Positions 42,173 through 54,626 of a stretch of DNA of 64,000 nucleotides are shown in pieces. A model generated the notes under the pieces. It ran no database searches. It was not told where the DNA came from and saw only the letters and a program-made list of their open reading frames with translations. Origin of the DNA: Amanita rubescens (Eukaryota > Basidiomycota > Agaricomycetes > Agaricales > Amanitaceae); contig WION01000068.1 in NCBI GenBank assembly GCA_015039365.1, forward strand, positions 124,001 to 188,000, given 5' to 3'. The position numbers and the translations under genes were made by a program. Position 1 is the first letter of the stretch. The number at the start of each line of letters is the position of its first letter.

Positions 42173-45100
42173 TAAGGCTCCAACCGTACCGTATCCGTAT
42201 AGGCAGGATGGTGTAAATATACATATACACAATATTATAGTATATTTACTCTATATATATGGTTATACGGTTGTATATATGGTTATACGGTTGTATATAT
42301 GGTTATTCCAGCAAGTCAATGGAACCATGCTTTTGGCGCTTTGCGGGCTGTTTGACAACATCTAGGAGTCCATTTCGTATCCAAACTTTTGTCAACAGTG
42401 CTTCCCGAACTGTTTCTGCCTTCAATGAAGAATGGAGGTCAGTGCATATGTGCCTTGATTTAGAGAAAACCCGTTCAACCGAAACACTGGTTGCCGGTAT
42501 AGGTAAGAAGTCGCGTGCCATTCGGGCAACAGTGGGAAATATCCCTGCCATGGTCTATCGTTGCTAAAATGAGTTGATGTTTGAGGTAAGGGCCTGGGCT
42601 CACCTTCCACTTTGTCAATGGTTCATCAAGTGTACCACAACCACCATCAAACCTTAGGTAACATTGTCCCTCCTCTTTCCATCTGTCCTTGGACACAACT
42701 GGTGTTGAAGCACCTACATCAAAATCAAAGACCTCAAACCCCCACCCAGATTGACTAGTTGAGGTAGAGGCCAACGTGCTTTGTGGCGCTCCAGCGCTTG
42801 ACTCTGATGCACCAGGTGGCGGATTCTCGTAGTATGTTTGAAGGACATGCATAAATAAGGCTTGAGCTCTAGTGATGGCATCCCGATGTCCCTGAGTGTC
42901 ATTGATATCCGGCACCGTATTTTGAAACCATTCGGCACATAAGTATGGGTGAAGAACTGCAACAACATCAATCTGGGAGCTTGAGATGATGAACTAGGAT
43001 GGTGATACTTACTAGTTCCAAGCACATAAAACTGATTCTTCATTGCCAAATTCTTGTACTTCAACAGCTTTTTTCGTCCAGCTGCTGCAGCTGCTCGGAT
43101 CTCTGATACATAAGTATTATTACCATCAAACACCCATATTAGATGTTGGTCAAGTTGTTGATAAAACGGCAAGACGTAGGGTATGGTCGGCTGCTTTGAC
43201 TGCGACATCTGTAAGGTGACCTTTGTGAATGGCTATGGATAATGCAATCAATATGGAGGAATGTTGCCGACCAAGTACACCGTACCTCTAAGACATCAGC
43301 TATTTGTTCCATAACAGCCCATTCAGATGGCTTCAACATCATACCATAAAATTCGGGAATCTCAAACACCCATGCGTTGATTGCCTACCATAAATGTTCA
43401 GTTTTGTTACCAATCAGTATCATTACTACTACGCACCTCTCGTAATAGTAATGCCCGTTGAATCATAGCATGCGTATAATTCCAGCAAGTACAGACATCA
43501 CGTATGACCATAAGGTGAGCAAGCCTCTTCTTCATTCCGTCTGTTCCGTACTTCTGCCTTGCGACACACCAAAATTTTGCACGCCGCTGAGGGGATGATA
43601 CAATCTTGGATATAATAAAACGCAACTTAACATGTGAGTTAGATCAAATACGTGATAAGATGACTTGAAACATACATGCTTGAGACCGCTCTGCCCCTCA
43701 ACATGCTCAATTTCATCGTCATCTATTTTCTCGTCATCACCTATATCATTGTCATCACTAGCGCCTTCCATCTCCATCAGTCGAATGTCTTCATCGGCTT
43801 GAATGTCGTAATGAATGGGGAGTTCGCCGTTCACTGCCCAGTGGTCTTCCTTATCTGGATGCTCTGCTTCGTCAAGTTGATGCAGAAATGCCTGAACCAC
43901 AAGGTTTATGACATGAGCAATGCATCTAATGTGCATATCGGGTGAATATGCAACTCCATATCTAGTTTCTAGTATCCGTCCTGCTGTAGCCACAAGGACG
44001 TCATTAACAGAAGCATTATCAGTGGTCAGGCTAATGAAGTAATGACAAATATGATAAGTATCACAGTTCATTCAGCCGAATATTGGTAAACTCATCTTTG
44101 AGAGCCCACCACGTTGCTTTGCACTTTCAACAAAGGCATGCCCAGCATGCAAACCCTCGTGCTCTTTCTCCTCTAATGGTTTGAAATCGACAACATGCTC
44201 AACGAGCTCCCAATCATCCGTGAGGAAGGAGCCCATAGTGCACGAGAATGTGAAGACCATTTGTTTCGTAGTCCAGGTGTCTGTCGTATAAGCTATCTTA
44301 GATTTCACATCCTACAACACAAACATCAGAGACGAGCATGATTAACATGTGTAAATGTACCGTAAATAGGTGTACAACCTTCCCATGTAACTTGTTATAA
44401 ATCTTCGTGAGATGATTGCGAACGGTTGAATCAGTTGGTAGCATAAATGAAATCTTTAGGTATTTAAATAGCAGATGGAGTGATGGTGCTTCTCCAAGCG
44501 TCCAAGGAAGACTTTCATCAAGAACGAAAGCGGCAAAAAGACGAAGAAAGCCTGCCTGAGATGGAATGACCTGTGGATTAAGTTCACCTCTCTTGAGATA
44601 TGCCGCCATCATATCTGCGCTTCGTTTCAAGTTCAGGTTTGCAGACGGTTCAGTCACAGCAGTCATCTCTGCCTCTCCTCTCTTCTTGCATTCGTTTACA
44701 TGAGTTGCGAGGTTGTTTAGCTTTGGAAGAGAAGGTTCATCATCAAAGGATATTTGTGGTCCTTCCACCGTATGTGGAAATGTGCGAACCCTGTAAAACA
44801 ATTCAAGTAATCATGCACTGACACAAGCAGCGTAAATTTATCATACGTTGAGCAATAACGGCAGTGAAACTCCCAACGCTTATTTCGTTTTTTATCAACA
44901 ACAGGAACTGGGTCCTTGAAATGCTGCATACTCGCATTCGCAGGACCACGGCGCACTCCCTGAGTCTTCTCTTGATCCTCTACTTCACACAATGCGGACA
45001 ACCCATCCGATTCCTCCCCTGAATCAATTGACTCTGGATCTGTGTCTGAAGGATGGCTGGGCTGGCGCACATTTGCCCGCCAGCCTTGAGGTTTCAAACT

Positions 45101-46362
45101 TGGCTTGGCTGGACCGAGCTTTTTCTTCGACGTGCTATGCTTTGCCCACTACGTTGTTTTTAGCATGGTTATGGTCCTAATGATGCATACAATTAACTTA
45201 CCAGGCTTTCACCAGCTTCCATTTCATCAACTTGCTCATGTCCTTCATCGTCAAAAATGCGGTCAGGAGACTCTGGTTCAGGTCGAGGACGTTTGGGTGG
45301 GGAATAATCATTGTCCGTGGAGTCTGCGGATATGGCGGGCACCGGTACTTTGCGTTTTGAACCCGATTTCCCAGATGTGCTTGTCTCTTTCTCACCAACA
45401 GCCGGCGCTGCAGAAACATCGAATATGGCCGCTTGACGGAAGGATTGGCGAGGACATTCCTTCCTGTGGAATGCATATTATCAATGAAGCAAATGAGTTA
45501 TGGATTGGTACTTATGTTAGTTCCTCCAATTCTTCAATTAGTCGCGTAATCTTGAGTATTGCAATATCATATGGCAGCCGTCCTGCAGCCGCAGACTTTT
45601 GCATGTACTCAATGACCAAGTCCATGCCAAATGGGCCTCGCTGTACATTATGAAGGCGGCCATCACTGTTACGCAGGTCATTACCGAATAGCGCATCCAG
45701 AAACCGGTTGAATGTCTCCCATTCATATGGATTGCTTGCGGGGAGGACAACACGATCGTAAATGTTTGTAATGATTCCGGGTTTCGCAGCTAGTCTGACT
45801 GGCCGGGAGTTTAGAGTTCAGAAAACTGAGACGTCAAAGAGACTCGTTGAACGTCGATGCAGGGTCTCCCATAGCGGCACAGGTGATCAGACATTCACTA
45901 TCAGACGCCTAAAGGCTAAATACCAGCCCTGTGATTGAATTTTTCGAACAGGCACTGTATAAAGTGGGTTTCTCGGTCAGTACAACACGAGATGATACAT
46001 GGTTGGAGCACTTTGAACTGTTTTTCCTAGGCTGAGCCGGCAGCACATGGGCGCCAACTGGGCGATTGGCTTAGTGATGATTTTTCAAATAGGCACTGTA
46101 TTGGGTATCTCAGTCAGTGCAACGCAAGATAATGGCATATGGTTGGAGCTAACTCGTTTGACGACGGGTACGACGGGCGCGAGCTGTGTTTCCCCTGAAC
46201 CCTGGCTTGGTCCTGTTTGCCTCAGTAATAGCCGTATAAACAATTGTATACCGTATAATTACTCTCTACTCAAGTTTTTCCCAAAGCTCCTATACATATA
46301 CGTATACGTATACGCTATCTACTGTATATAAACAGTAGATAGATAGTACGGTTGGAGCCTTA
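42173..46362 (-). mobile_element. Complete 4.2-kb hAT DNA transposon
   Basis: The terminal inverted repeats TAAGGCTCCAACCGTAC are at both ends. The 8-bp TSD GTACAGCC is at 42165-42172 and 46363-46370. The 4,190-bp interior carries a multi-exon transposase on the minus strand. Subterminal ATGGTTATACGG repeats (42258-42304) and GTATACGTATACG are present. It is the only DNA element in the window with a seemingly full transposase, and it inserted into the left tip of P3. Confidence 0.92.
42303..45753 (-). CDS. hAT transposase (multi-exon)
   Basis: Coding blocks on the minus strand line up as one transposase split by short introns. First, an N-terminal region (FGMDLVIEYMQKSAAAGRLP, about 45620; KECPRQSFRQAAIFDVSAA). 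Next, a BED-type zinc finger (CRYC about 44860, HVNEC about 44700). Then the first catalytic Asp in TTDTWTTKQ (about 44280) and the second in LTTDNASVND (about 44020), followed by CIAHVINL. After these comes a Trp-containing segment (RLAHLMVIRDVCTCWNYT, about 43500). Last is the C-terminal dimerisation domain (FPTVARMARDFLPIPATSVS, then VERVFSKSR) ending at 42303. I see no nonsense codon inside the core blocks. I have not fixed exact splice sites, so the coordinates are the outer limits. The enzyme would act on TAAGGCTCC ends. Confidence 0.85.
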
Positions 46363-48886
46363 GTACAGCCGGCAAAGTCCGGCTAATTAGCCGGGGTCAC
46401 GTGATGAGTGTCCCTCGCAAGTTAGCGAGGATTTTGGCTTTTCCCTTCACTTTCAATAGCTCCCAATAAATATAGTGGGGACTTAGACAAATTTCGAAGT
46501 TGTCACATATACAGATGTGACATATGTCCAAAACAGGAAAGTAGGGGAGTTCCCACACCTGTTTGGCCATGTTTTTGGTCGTGTGACATGGGAAAATGAT
46601 ATGGGGCTCATCAGATAGCATTTTTTCAGGAGATTTGTGACAAGGGGACATTACCACAGTTGTTTGGTTATGTTTGACAACAGAAAATGATATGGGGCTT
46701 ATCAGATAGCATTTGTTAAGGAGATTTGCATAGGCAGATGTTTGTACATGTTTGTGTGACATGATGGAGGGGGAAGGGTGGGAGGGGTGACACAATGATG
46801 GAGGGAGAGGGGGGTGAGATGATGGAGGAGGGAGTGAGAGGGGTGGGGTGAGAGTGATGAGAGAACATAATTCTTGCACCATCTCAATCACATGATTTTT
46901 CTGGATTTTTCAAGATTTTTTGGCAGCCTTTCAATTTTTCAACACAAATCATTTAAAACACTATTTTGCAAATATCTTGTGTTAATACCAGATATTTTTG
47001 TGGCGCTTTTTTTGGAACATGTTCCTTACATGTATATGCACCTATTCACCATGTTAGAGTGCAAAAAATGCAAGTGGTTTCTGTCAGAATGCAACATGTC
47101 TTGCTCACTGTTGACAACAGTGAGGAGGAACAAATGACAATATCTCCATCAATACTGGTTATTTCTGTGGCGCTTTTTTTGGTATGTCTCCGTTAGGCAC
47201 ATAGGAAGGCACTTGCAATGTTAGAATGCAAATAGTATGTACCAATCATGCCACAAATAAAATTGGTGTGCTCACTGTCTGCCACAATGAGCAGGGATAT
47301 CTCCACCAAAACAAGATCTTTCTGTGGCGCTTTTTTTGATTTGGGATCACACATAACAAAGATAAACATTGGGTGGGTCACAACAGAGGATCCCTAGGCA
47401 AGATCAAGTGGAATGTCCCATTTTTCCTGACATGTCAACTTGTCAGCCACTGTTTCTGTATCATGTTCAGTCCTTTATCATGAAACTGAAAATTACACAT
47501 TAATCAGCAGGGCAATCTGCTTCCGGATACCCTGAATGACACTCTGTTATGATAAGGAATCAAAATCCAGAAAAGCGCCACAAAAAGATCTTGTTTTGGT
47601 GGAGATATGCCTGCTCATTGTGGCAGACAGTGAGCACATCAATTGTATTTGTGGCTGATTGGTACATACTATTCACATTCTGATATTGTCATTTGTTCCT
47701 CCTCACTGTTGTCAACAGTGAGCAAGACATGTTGCATTCTGACAGAAACCACTTGCATTTTTTGCATTCTAACATGGTGAATAGGTGCATATACATGTAA
47801 GGAATATGTTCCAAAAAAAGCGCCACAAAAATATCTGGTATTAAGGGAGTTATTGCAATTTCTTGTTGCTCATCACCACCAACAGTGAGCAGAGATTTCC
47901 CAAAATGGCAAGTCCGAAGGGCGCTTTTTCCATTTTTGGAAACCCGCCACAGGATCCTAAAGTGCACATTAATTTGACCCTGGAAAATCCGCACTTTTTC
48001 ATGTAGTTTTTGTAGTCTCATTTGTAATGCTACCATTTGCCAAGAGTACTGTGTGACCGTGGGAATAAAATTGAAAAAATTGTGAAAAATGCAGAAAAAT
48101 CGTGTGATCAGAGCGGCATGGAAATGAACATGCCAAACAATGCCAAACTCAAGATATTTGCAAAATACTGTTTTAAACGCTTTGTGTTGAAAAATTGAAG
48201 GCTGCCAAAAAAATCTTGAAAAATCCAGAAAAATTGTGTGATCATGGTGGTGCAAGAATTACATTCCCAAACAGGGCCAAACACAAGATATTTGCAAAAT
48301 AGTGTTTTAAATGATTTGTGTTGAAAAATTGAAAGGCTGCCAAAAAATCTTGAAAAATCCAGAAAAATCATGTGATCAAGATGGTGAAAGAATTATGTTC
48401 TACTCTCACCCCTATCACACCCCTCCCTCTCATCACTGTCACCCCACCCCTCTCACTCCTCCATCATCTCACCCCCCTCTCCCTCCATCATTGTGTCACC
48501 CCTCCCACCCTTCCCCCTCCATCATGTCACACAAACATGTACAAACATCTGCCTATGCAAATCTCCTTAACAAATGCTATCTGATAAGCCCCATATCATT
48601 TTCTGTTGTCAAACATAACCAAACAACTCCCTTGTCACACATCTCCTAAAAAATTGCTATCTAATGAGCCCCATATCATTTTCTGTTGTCAAACATAACC
48701 AAACAGGTGTGGGAACTCCCCTACTTTCCTGTTTTGGACATATGTCACATCTGTATATGTGACAACATCGAAATTTGTCTAAGTCCCCACTATATTTATT
48801 GGGAGCTATTGAAAGTGAACCAAAATCCTCGCTAACTTGCGAGGGACACTCATTGCGTGACCCAGGCTAATTAGCCGGACTTTGCC

Positions 48887-49080
48887 CACCTGATGTGCCC
48901 AATATATGAGCCTTATAAGCCTGGGCACAGCTGACTGTTGCCCAGTATTATAAGGCTCATGTTCTTGAATTCTCTGTGACCGCCAATAATTATGTCCCTT
49001 AATACCCAACTTAAATTTTGACTAAGTCCACTTTCCCACAGCATTACCATTTTTGGGAGGCAGGGGGAGATGTTTGTACA
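48887..49080. mobile_element. P4: one arm of a palindromic-family element
   Basis: It begins CACCTGATGTGCCCAATATA. It continues with blocks homologous to the outer arm of P1 (CCAATAATTATG, CTTTCCCACA, ACCATTTTTGGGAGG, GATGTTTGTACAT). It stops abruptly at Gypsy-3 integrase sequence. Only about 194 bp remains. Confidence 0.65.
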
Positions 49081-49942
49081 TAGACCACGGTCAAAACAGA
49101 ATCAAAACCGTCGATAATTGGCAGATCTGTGATGAAGTCCATTGAAACTTGTTCAAATGGGCGTGTGGCATGGGATTTAATAGGCATCAAACCCGGTGTG
49201 ATCGGATGTGTATTGACCTTCATTTGTTGACATAAGGCACAGCCTTCGACCCATTTAGATATGGTCGTTGTCATTCCAGGCCAATAATAGTCGCGGTGGA
49301 TAAGCTCTAGTGTCTTTAATTGTCCAGGGTGACCCATAACTACAGGGTCATGATGCGACTTGATTATTTCATTTTGTAATTCTTCGTTTTGAGGGATATA
49401 AACGCATCCTTGATAACGAATGATGTCATTGTTGTTCTTCCAGTCGTTAAATTTAGATCGGAGGGGTAGTTTTCCATGTTTGAGACCGTTGATTACAACT
49501 TTAGCAAATTTGTCCTTTGGCAGTAATTCGGTAATTTTATCTGCCCAAGATACATTGATTGCAGCGATAACCATGTCATCGGTTATCATTGTTTGTGGGA
49601 TTTCTTTTGCTTTTGCCTCTTCTTCATTAATATGGTCAGGGCGTCTCAATAAAGTGTCTGCCTGAATAAGTTTTGATCCAGGGACATGTTCTAACTTGAT
49701 ATCAAACTCCGTAATTTCTTGCCGCCAGCGTGATTGTCTGGCGGTCATCTTCTGCGGATGTTTGTAATATGATAAATTCTTATGATCACAGTGGATCATA
49801 ATCGTGTGCGGGCTTCCTTTAAGAAGGTGTCTCCAGGTTTCAAACACTTTCTTTATTGCTAATAACTCGCGATCGTATACTTGATATCTTTGTTCATTAT
49901 CGCTTAACCGATGACTGATAAATCCACATGGGTGCAGTTCTC
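49081..49942 (-). pseudogene. pol: Gypsy-3 pol: RNase H tail to integrase core
   Basis: Continuous with Gypsy-2 Pol at the protein level: FETWRHLLKGSPHTIMIHCD, the YWPGM zinc-finger region, CALCQQMKVN and MDFITDLP. It is broken after DGFDSVLTVV at the P4 junction. It begins (in gene order) at the E3 TSD. Confidence 0.88.
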
Positions 49943-52942
49943 GAGGACTTTACACTCCCCCCCCCATTCCGCGCAGATTCCACAGGGATTCCACGGAATC
50001 CGCACTCATTCCGTGGATTCCACACTCATTCCACGCTCATTCCACGGATTCCACACTCATTCCACACAGATTCCCTGCAAATTTGGGCAAGTTAAAAATC
50101 TTAAAGGAAAAATCATGATTTCAAGTGAAGTCAAACTCAAGATAGTTGTTGTTGTTCTTTTCAAATTGAAAGGTTATAGAAAATCTTTAAAAAGTATGTG
50201 ATAAGGAATGCTATGAAAGCTAATTGATGTTGTAATGGGTGCTTGTTTGATTTGCCAGTGCTGTTCAGGCTATATCATCAGCCATTTGTCTTATACTGCT
50301 ATGTAGATGTCCAGCCTTCCTGTCAGGGAGCAGGTGGTTACATACAAGTGGTTTCTTGTGATGGTGATGAGAGGTGGAAGTTAACCTTGATCACTGTGTT
50401 GGTATGGACTCCCACATTATGCACACCTGTACTTTTAGTTGGACAGGCCCAATTACTTTCTATATGTACTCATCTTATATGACTGACTCTGAGTCATACT
50501 TAGTTACCAATTCCCTCTCTAAGTTCCTATGATACCTTATGCAGTTATCTCCATATGTGTTAAAGGCCTATAGTATTCAGTAGAAGTTGAACCCCAAGTT
50601 CAACTTAGTGTTCTATCACTAGGTCTTGCCTAAACAATGTTATCCCATTGGCATTGTGTTCAATGGGTGTCTCAATATTAAGACTCAGTATCCTATTGTA
50701 TTAGTGTTAGTACTAGTCTATATCAACAATCACATGGGAGCTTACTACTAACTTTAAGCAGAGACTGACATGATCATCATAATGGACTGACTGTCACCAA
50801 TATGCTACTAATGACTTAACCATCACCACCATGTACATATTACTATCACCAAATTACTGGCAAGCACTCATCTCAGCCCCCCTTCCTCCCCTTGAAACAC
50901 ATATCTCAAATTCCTCACAACCTCTAACCCTCTCACATTTATTCATGATCTGACAACTCTTGAACTTGTCATGGGCAATTGGTGGTCATTGGTTGTTGCT
51001 GGGAACCAACAGCTAATAGCAGCCCACTGCCCATGATGAGCATGAGATTTGATAGCCCTGGCTACATCCACAGGAGTGACTGACCTCAGCAACTACTCAT
51101 CATTGCACATTAAAGTCACACTGTTGCACAACTTGTGGTTGCAACTACTTGCTTCCACTACCAGCAGCCATTCATCATCACCAGTAATCCCAAATTCCTA
51201 AAACTGACAAAACCACACTACTGGATGCCTCTGAAATTGTGTGAGTTGTGGCTTTGCAGGTGGTCACACATGGAATAGTGATACCAAGAGACAAAGTTTT
51301 TTTTTTTTGTTTGCATTTACCTATGGTTTGGCTTACTTTGGTGTCAACTCTTGCATGACCTTGATCACATGATTTTTGCACATTGTGTGAGATTTTTTGC
51401 AGACTTTTCAAATTTCTTACACTTAGTGATTCAAGGTCCGGTCCAGTCCGGTTTTTTTTCCTTTTTTGGAAAGACCAAAACCGGACCGGTCTCAGGGTGT
51501 CCCTGATATCGAAAAGACCGGAACCGGACCGCTTAAGACCGCAAGACTGGTCTTAATTTAAAAAAAGACCAGTTAAGACCGGTCCAGGACTGGTCCTGGT
51601 CTGGACCGGTCTTGGACTGGTCTAGACCAGTCCTTACATTAGTTTCTATGTCCCTATGTCTCCCATACAACAATTTAAAACTACAAAACTTCATAAATAT
51701 CAATATGTTCTTCAGAACCCTCACCCTCTCACACCCTCTCACACCCAGCTGCACTCAGATGAGCCACATAAAACCATTTTGATGATGCCAGGAGACTGCC
51801 AAACATTGCCAAAGAGATTGCCAAAGAGATCACCAAAGAGAGAATGAAGCCCAGTGTTGCTGACCCTCACCCTTCCACTGCTCAGCTTGTCCCATTAGAC
51901 CCCACTCCACCCCTCACATCATCTCACACCCAGTTGCACTCCAGATAAGCCACATTAAACCATTTTTAATGATGCCAGGAGACTGCCAAACATTGCCAAA
52001 GAGATTGCCAAAGAGATCACCAAAGAGAGAATGAAGCCCAGTGTTGCTGACCCTCACCCTCCCCACTGTTCAACTATGTTCCATTGGATGTACTAGAGCA
52101 TACCTAGATTAGTTAATTTCAGAATACCTTACCTGGAGTGTTGCGACAACAGATGTTTTCAAAATTCACATGTTATATATAACTTTAGACAAACTTTACC
52201 ACTGTGAACTCAAATCTCAACCATTTTTTATGTTTCAATACTCAAAAAAAAGCTAAAATATAGGAGAACATGACTGTGTTGGTCACATGTGACAATTAGT
52301 GGTCTAGGACCGGTCTAGACCGGTCTTTTGCAGTTTTTTTGATTTTAAAAATTTAAAAAGACCGGAACCAGACTGCCCTTGGACCTCCTAAGACCTGAGA
52401 CTGCAGTCCAGTCCAAATCGGTCCTGGTCCGGTCCGGTTCCGGTCTTTTTTGGTCCTGAGAGACTGGAAATAGAAACACTACTTACACTCACATCTGAAA
52501 ATGTATTTGACAAATAGATCAAGTTTGACCTCATTTGGACTCATAATTCTTGTATGGCCAGGATCACATGATTTTTCTGCATTTTTTAAGTATTTTTTAG
52601 AGATTTTATCTCAAGTATAACAATGCCAAATAACACCAAATAACCTTGATGGCATGATTTTTTGGTATTTTCAAGTATTTTTTTATTCCATGTGCAAACA
52701 GTGCCAAACAATGCCAAACAATCAACCACATTTATCAGAAATGAAAGAGTAGTCAATTCCATATATATACATGCATTCTACATAGATTCCATGCAGATTC
52801 CACATAGATTCCATGCAGATTCCACACAGATTCCATGTAGGATTACATATGTAACATATGTTAACATTTGTTGAAATCATGTGGAATGTGTGTGGAATAT
52901 GTGTGGAATCCACAGGGAAGGGGGGGGGAGTGTAAAGTACTG
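49943..52942. mobile_element. E3: C-tract hAT-like non-autonomous element
   Basis: The left end is GAGGACTTTACACTCCCCC; the right end reversed is CAGTACTTTACACTCCCCC. The 8-bp TSD CAGTTCTC lies at 49935-49942 and 52943-52950. The uninterrupted Gypsy-2 sequence at 31915-31925 confirms the empty site. The length is exactly 3,000 bp. Subterminal GGAATCCACGG / ATTCCACGCTCATTCC repeats recall E2. There is no transposase. A smaller repeat-bounded unit (51435-52460) is nested inside. Confidence 0.88.
51435..52460. repeat. GGTCCGGT-type repeat clusters flanking a duplicated core, inside E3
   Basis: Clusters of GACCGGTCC, GGTCCGGTCC and CTGGTCCTGGTCTGG variants on both strands lie at 51435-51630 and 52310-52460. 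They flank two direct copies of a block of about 100 bp (about 51775-51870 and 51960-52050, sharing GATGCCAGGAGACTGCC and GAATGAAGCCCAGTGTTGC). The organisation is the same as at 2519-3300. Confidence 0.65.
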
Positions 52943-52950
52943 CAGTTCTC

Positions 52951-54626
52951 CATCAGATCCCCATTGTTTCAGGATGGCTCCTACCGCCCAATTTGACGCA
53001 TCAGTCTCTAATAAAAACAGTTTCATCGGATCTGGCATGACTAGAACCGGAATTTCTCCTTTAGCGTGTCAAATGCTTTCTGACACTCTGCATCCCATCG
53101 GAAAGGAACTGTTTTCTTCATAAGTTCTGTGAATGGAGCCACTATTTCAGCGTAGTTTCCTATGAATTTCCTGTAGAAATTCGCGAATCCTAAAAATGAC
53201 CGAATTTGTTTAACAGTTTTTGGTTCGGGCCATTTGCTGATTCCAGCGAGTTTTACCCCAAGGAATTTGACTTCCTTGGCAATGAATTTACATTTTTCCA
53301 GTTTCAGGAACAGATTGTTTTCTTTTAGCTATTGCAAGACTTGCTTAGTGCACTACCTCATTTCTTCCTCATTCGCTCCATATATCAACATGTCATCAAT
53401 GTAGACGACTAGCCATCCTTCGGCTATCATGTCACGGAAGTATTCGTTCATCATCGTTTGAAATGTCGATGGTGAATTGCATAATCCAAAGAGCATTACG
53501 GTAGGCTTGAAGAGACCATGGTTCGTCGTGAACACGGCCTTCCATTTGTCACCTTTCTTTATTCGCACATTATTGTAACCCCATCGGAGGTCTAACTTGG
53601 AGAAATATTTCGCTTTTCGTAGTTTTAATAATAAGTCGGATACTAAAGGAAGGGGATAGGCATTCCGTTTCATCCAACTATTGATGTATCAGTAATCTTG
53701 GCAGGGTCTCAACTCTCCTTTTTCTTTCTTTGCAACGTAAAAGAAAGGAGACGCTTGCGGAGATTGTGATGGTCGAATATATCCTTTTTTGAGTTGTTCG
53801 TCAACCCATTTGTTCATTAGCTGTTCTTCGTGAATTGATAACGGGTAATTCTTTGCCACTTTAGGTTTAAACCCTTCTTTCAGATCTATCGCATGATCCC
53901 ATTGTCGTGATATTGGGAATCATTCCAATGTCTGTTTATCAAAAACTTTTCTCCATTTGTCATATTCAGGGGTAACTCTACTTTTGTAGATTTGTCTTTG
54001 TGTTCGTGTGCGAGCGCTTGAGATGCTGACGTTTTTGCTTGGATCCAAAGGTGATCAGTCTCGAGATCTTTGTCTTCATCTGCATCCAATTCTTCTTCTT
54101 TTTGGATATACCGAAGATACATTTCGGTTTCTTCATCGTAATCAAATGTAGTTTCTTCTTCCGGATCGATCTTCCTACCATCGGGGAATCTAACTGTTCC
54201 TTCAGACCAATCTATTCTGGGGTTGATTTCTCGGAGCCAAGGTAATCCTAATATCAGTCATTGATCGCCTAGTCGTGTGACATAAAACCAGTCTTTAAAC
54301 TGGTTGTCTTCGATGTTATAGCTTATCTGGATTTTATACCATATATCTCCAGACTTGTTGTTTGTTCCGTCCACATTTCGCACTGGGATGGGTTTCTTTA
54401 AGCGGGTGATTTTATTCCAATTGACGAGTGAACTGTCGACAAATTTTCCTTGTGCGCCTGAGTTGATAAGGGCTTTGGTTTCAGCAGTTTTCAGATTCGA
54501 ACATTGAGAGATGGGAATGGTGATTTTATTTCTGGACATAGATGATACTGTTACACCATTTATACATAATTGTTTGTCTTCGGAGATGGCGGACGCTGAT
54601 TCATCGTCGTCTCTTTCTAAAAACCC
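52951..54626 (-). pseudogene. pol: Gypsy-3 pol: protease and reverse transcriptase
   Basis: It is homologous to Gypsy-2 Pol with small deletions and stops. The RT core FSKLDLRWGYNNVRI and the YIDD box (about 53400) remain. The protease catalytic motif reads ALINSGAQG (about 54450), so the essential Asp is replaced by Asn. A 30-bp-scale deletion occurs near 53260. Confidence 0.88.

Larger units (their letters stand above)
42160..48886. mobile_element. P3: giant palindromic element interrupted by a hAT transposon
   Basis: The left tip CACCTGTACAGCCGGCAAAG is split by the hAT at 42173. The body resumes at 46371, and mirror-image arms run to GGACTTTGCC at 48886. Without the hAT and one TSD copy it is about 2.53 kb, the same size as P1. 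Arms share CCGGCTAATTAGCC tips, the CATATCATTTTC blocks and the GCGCCACAAAAA blocks. The extreme right tip appears lost where P4 begins (CACCTGATG at 48887). Confidence 0.8.
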
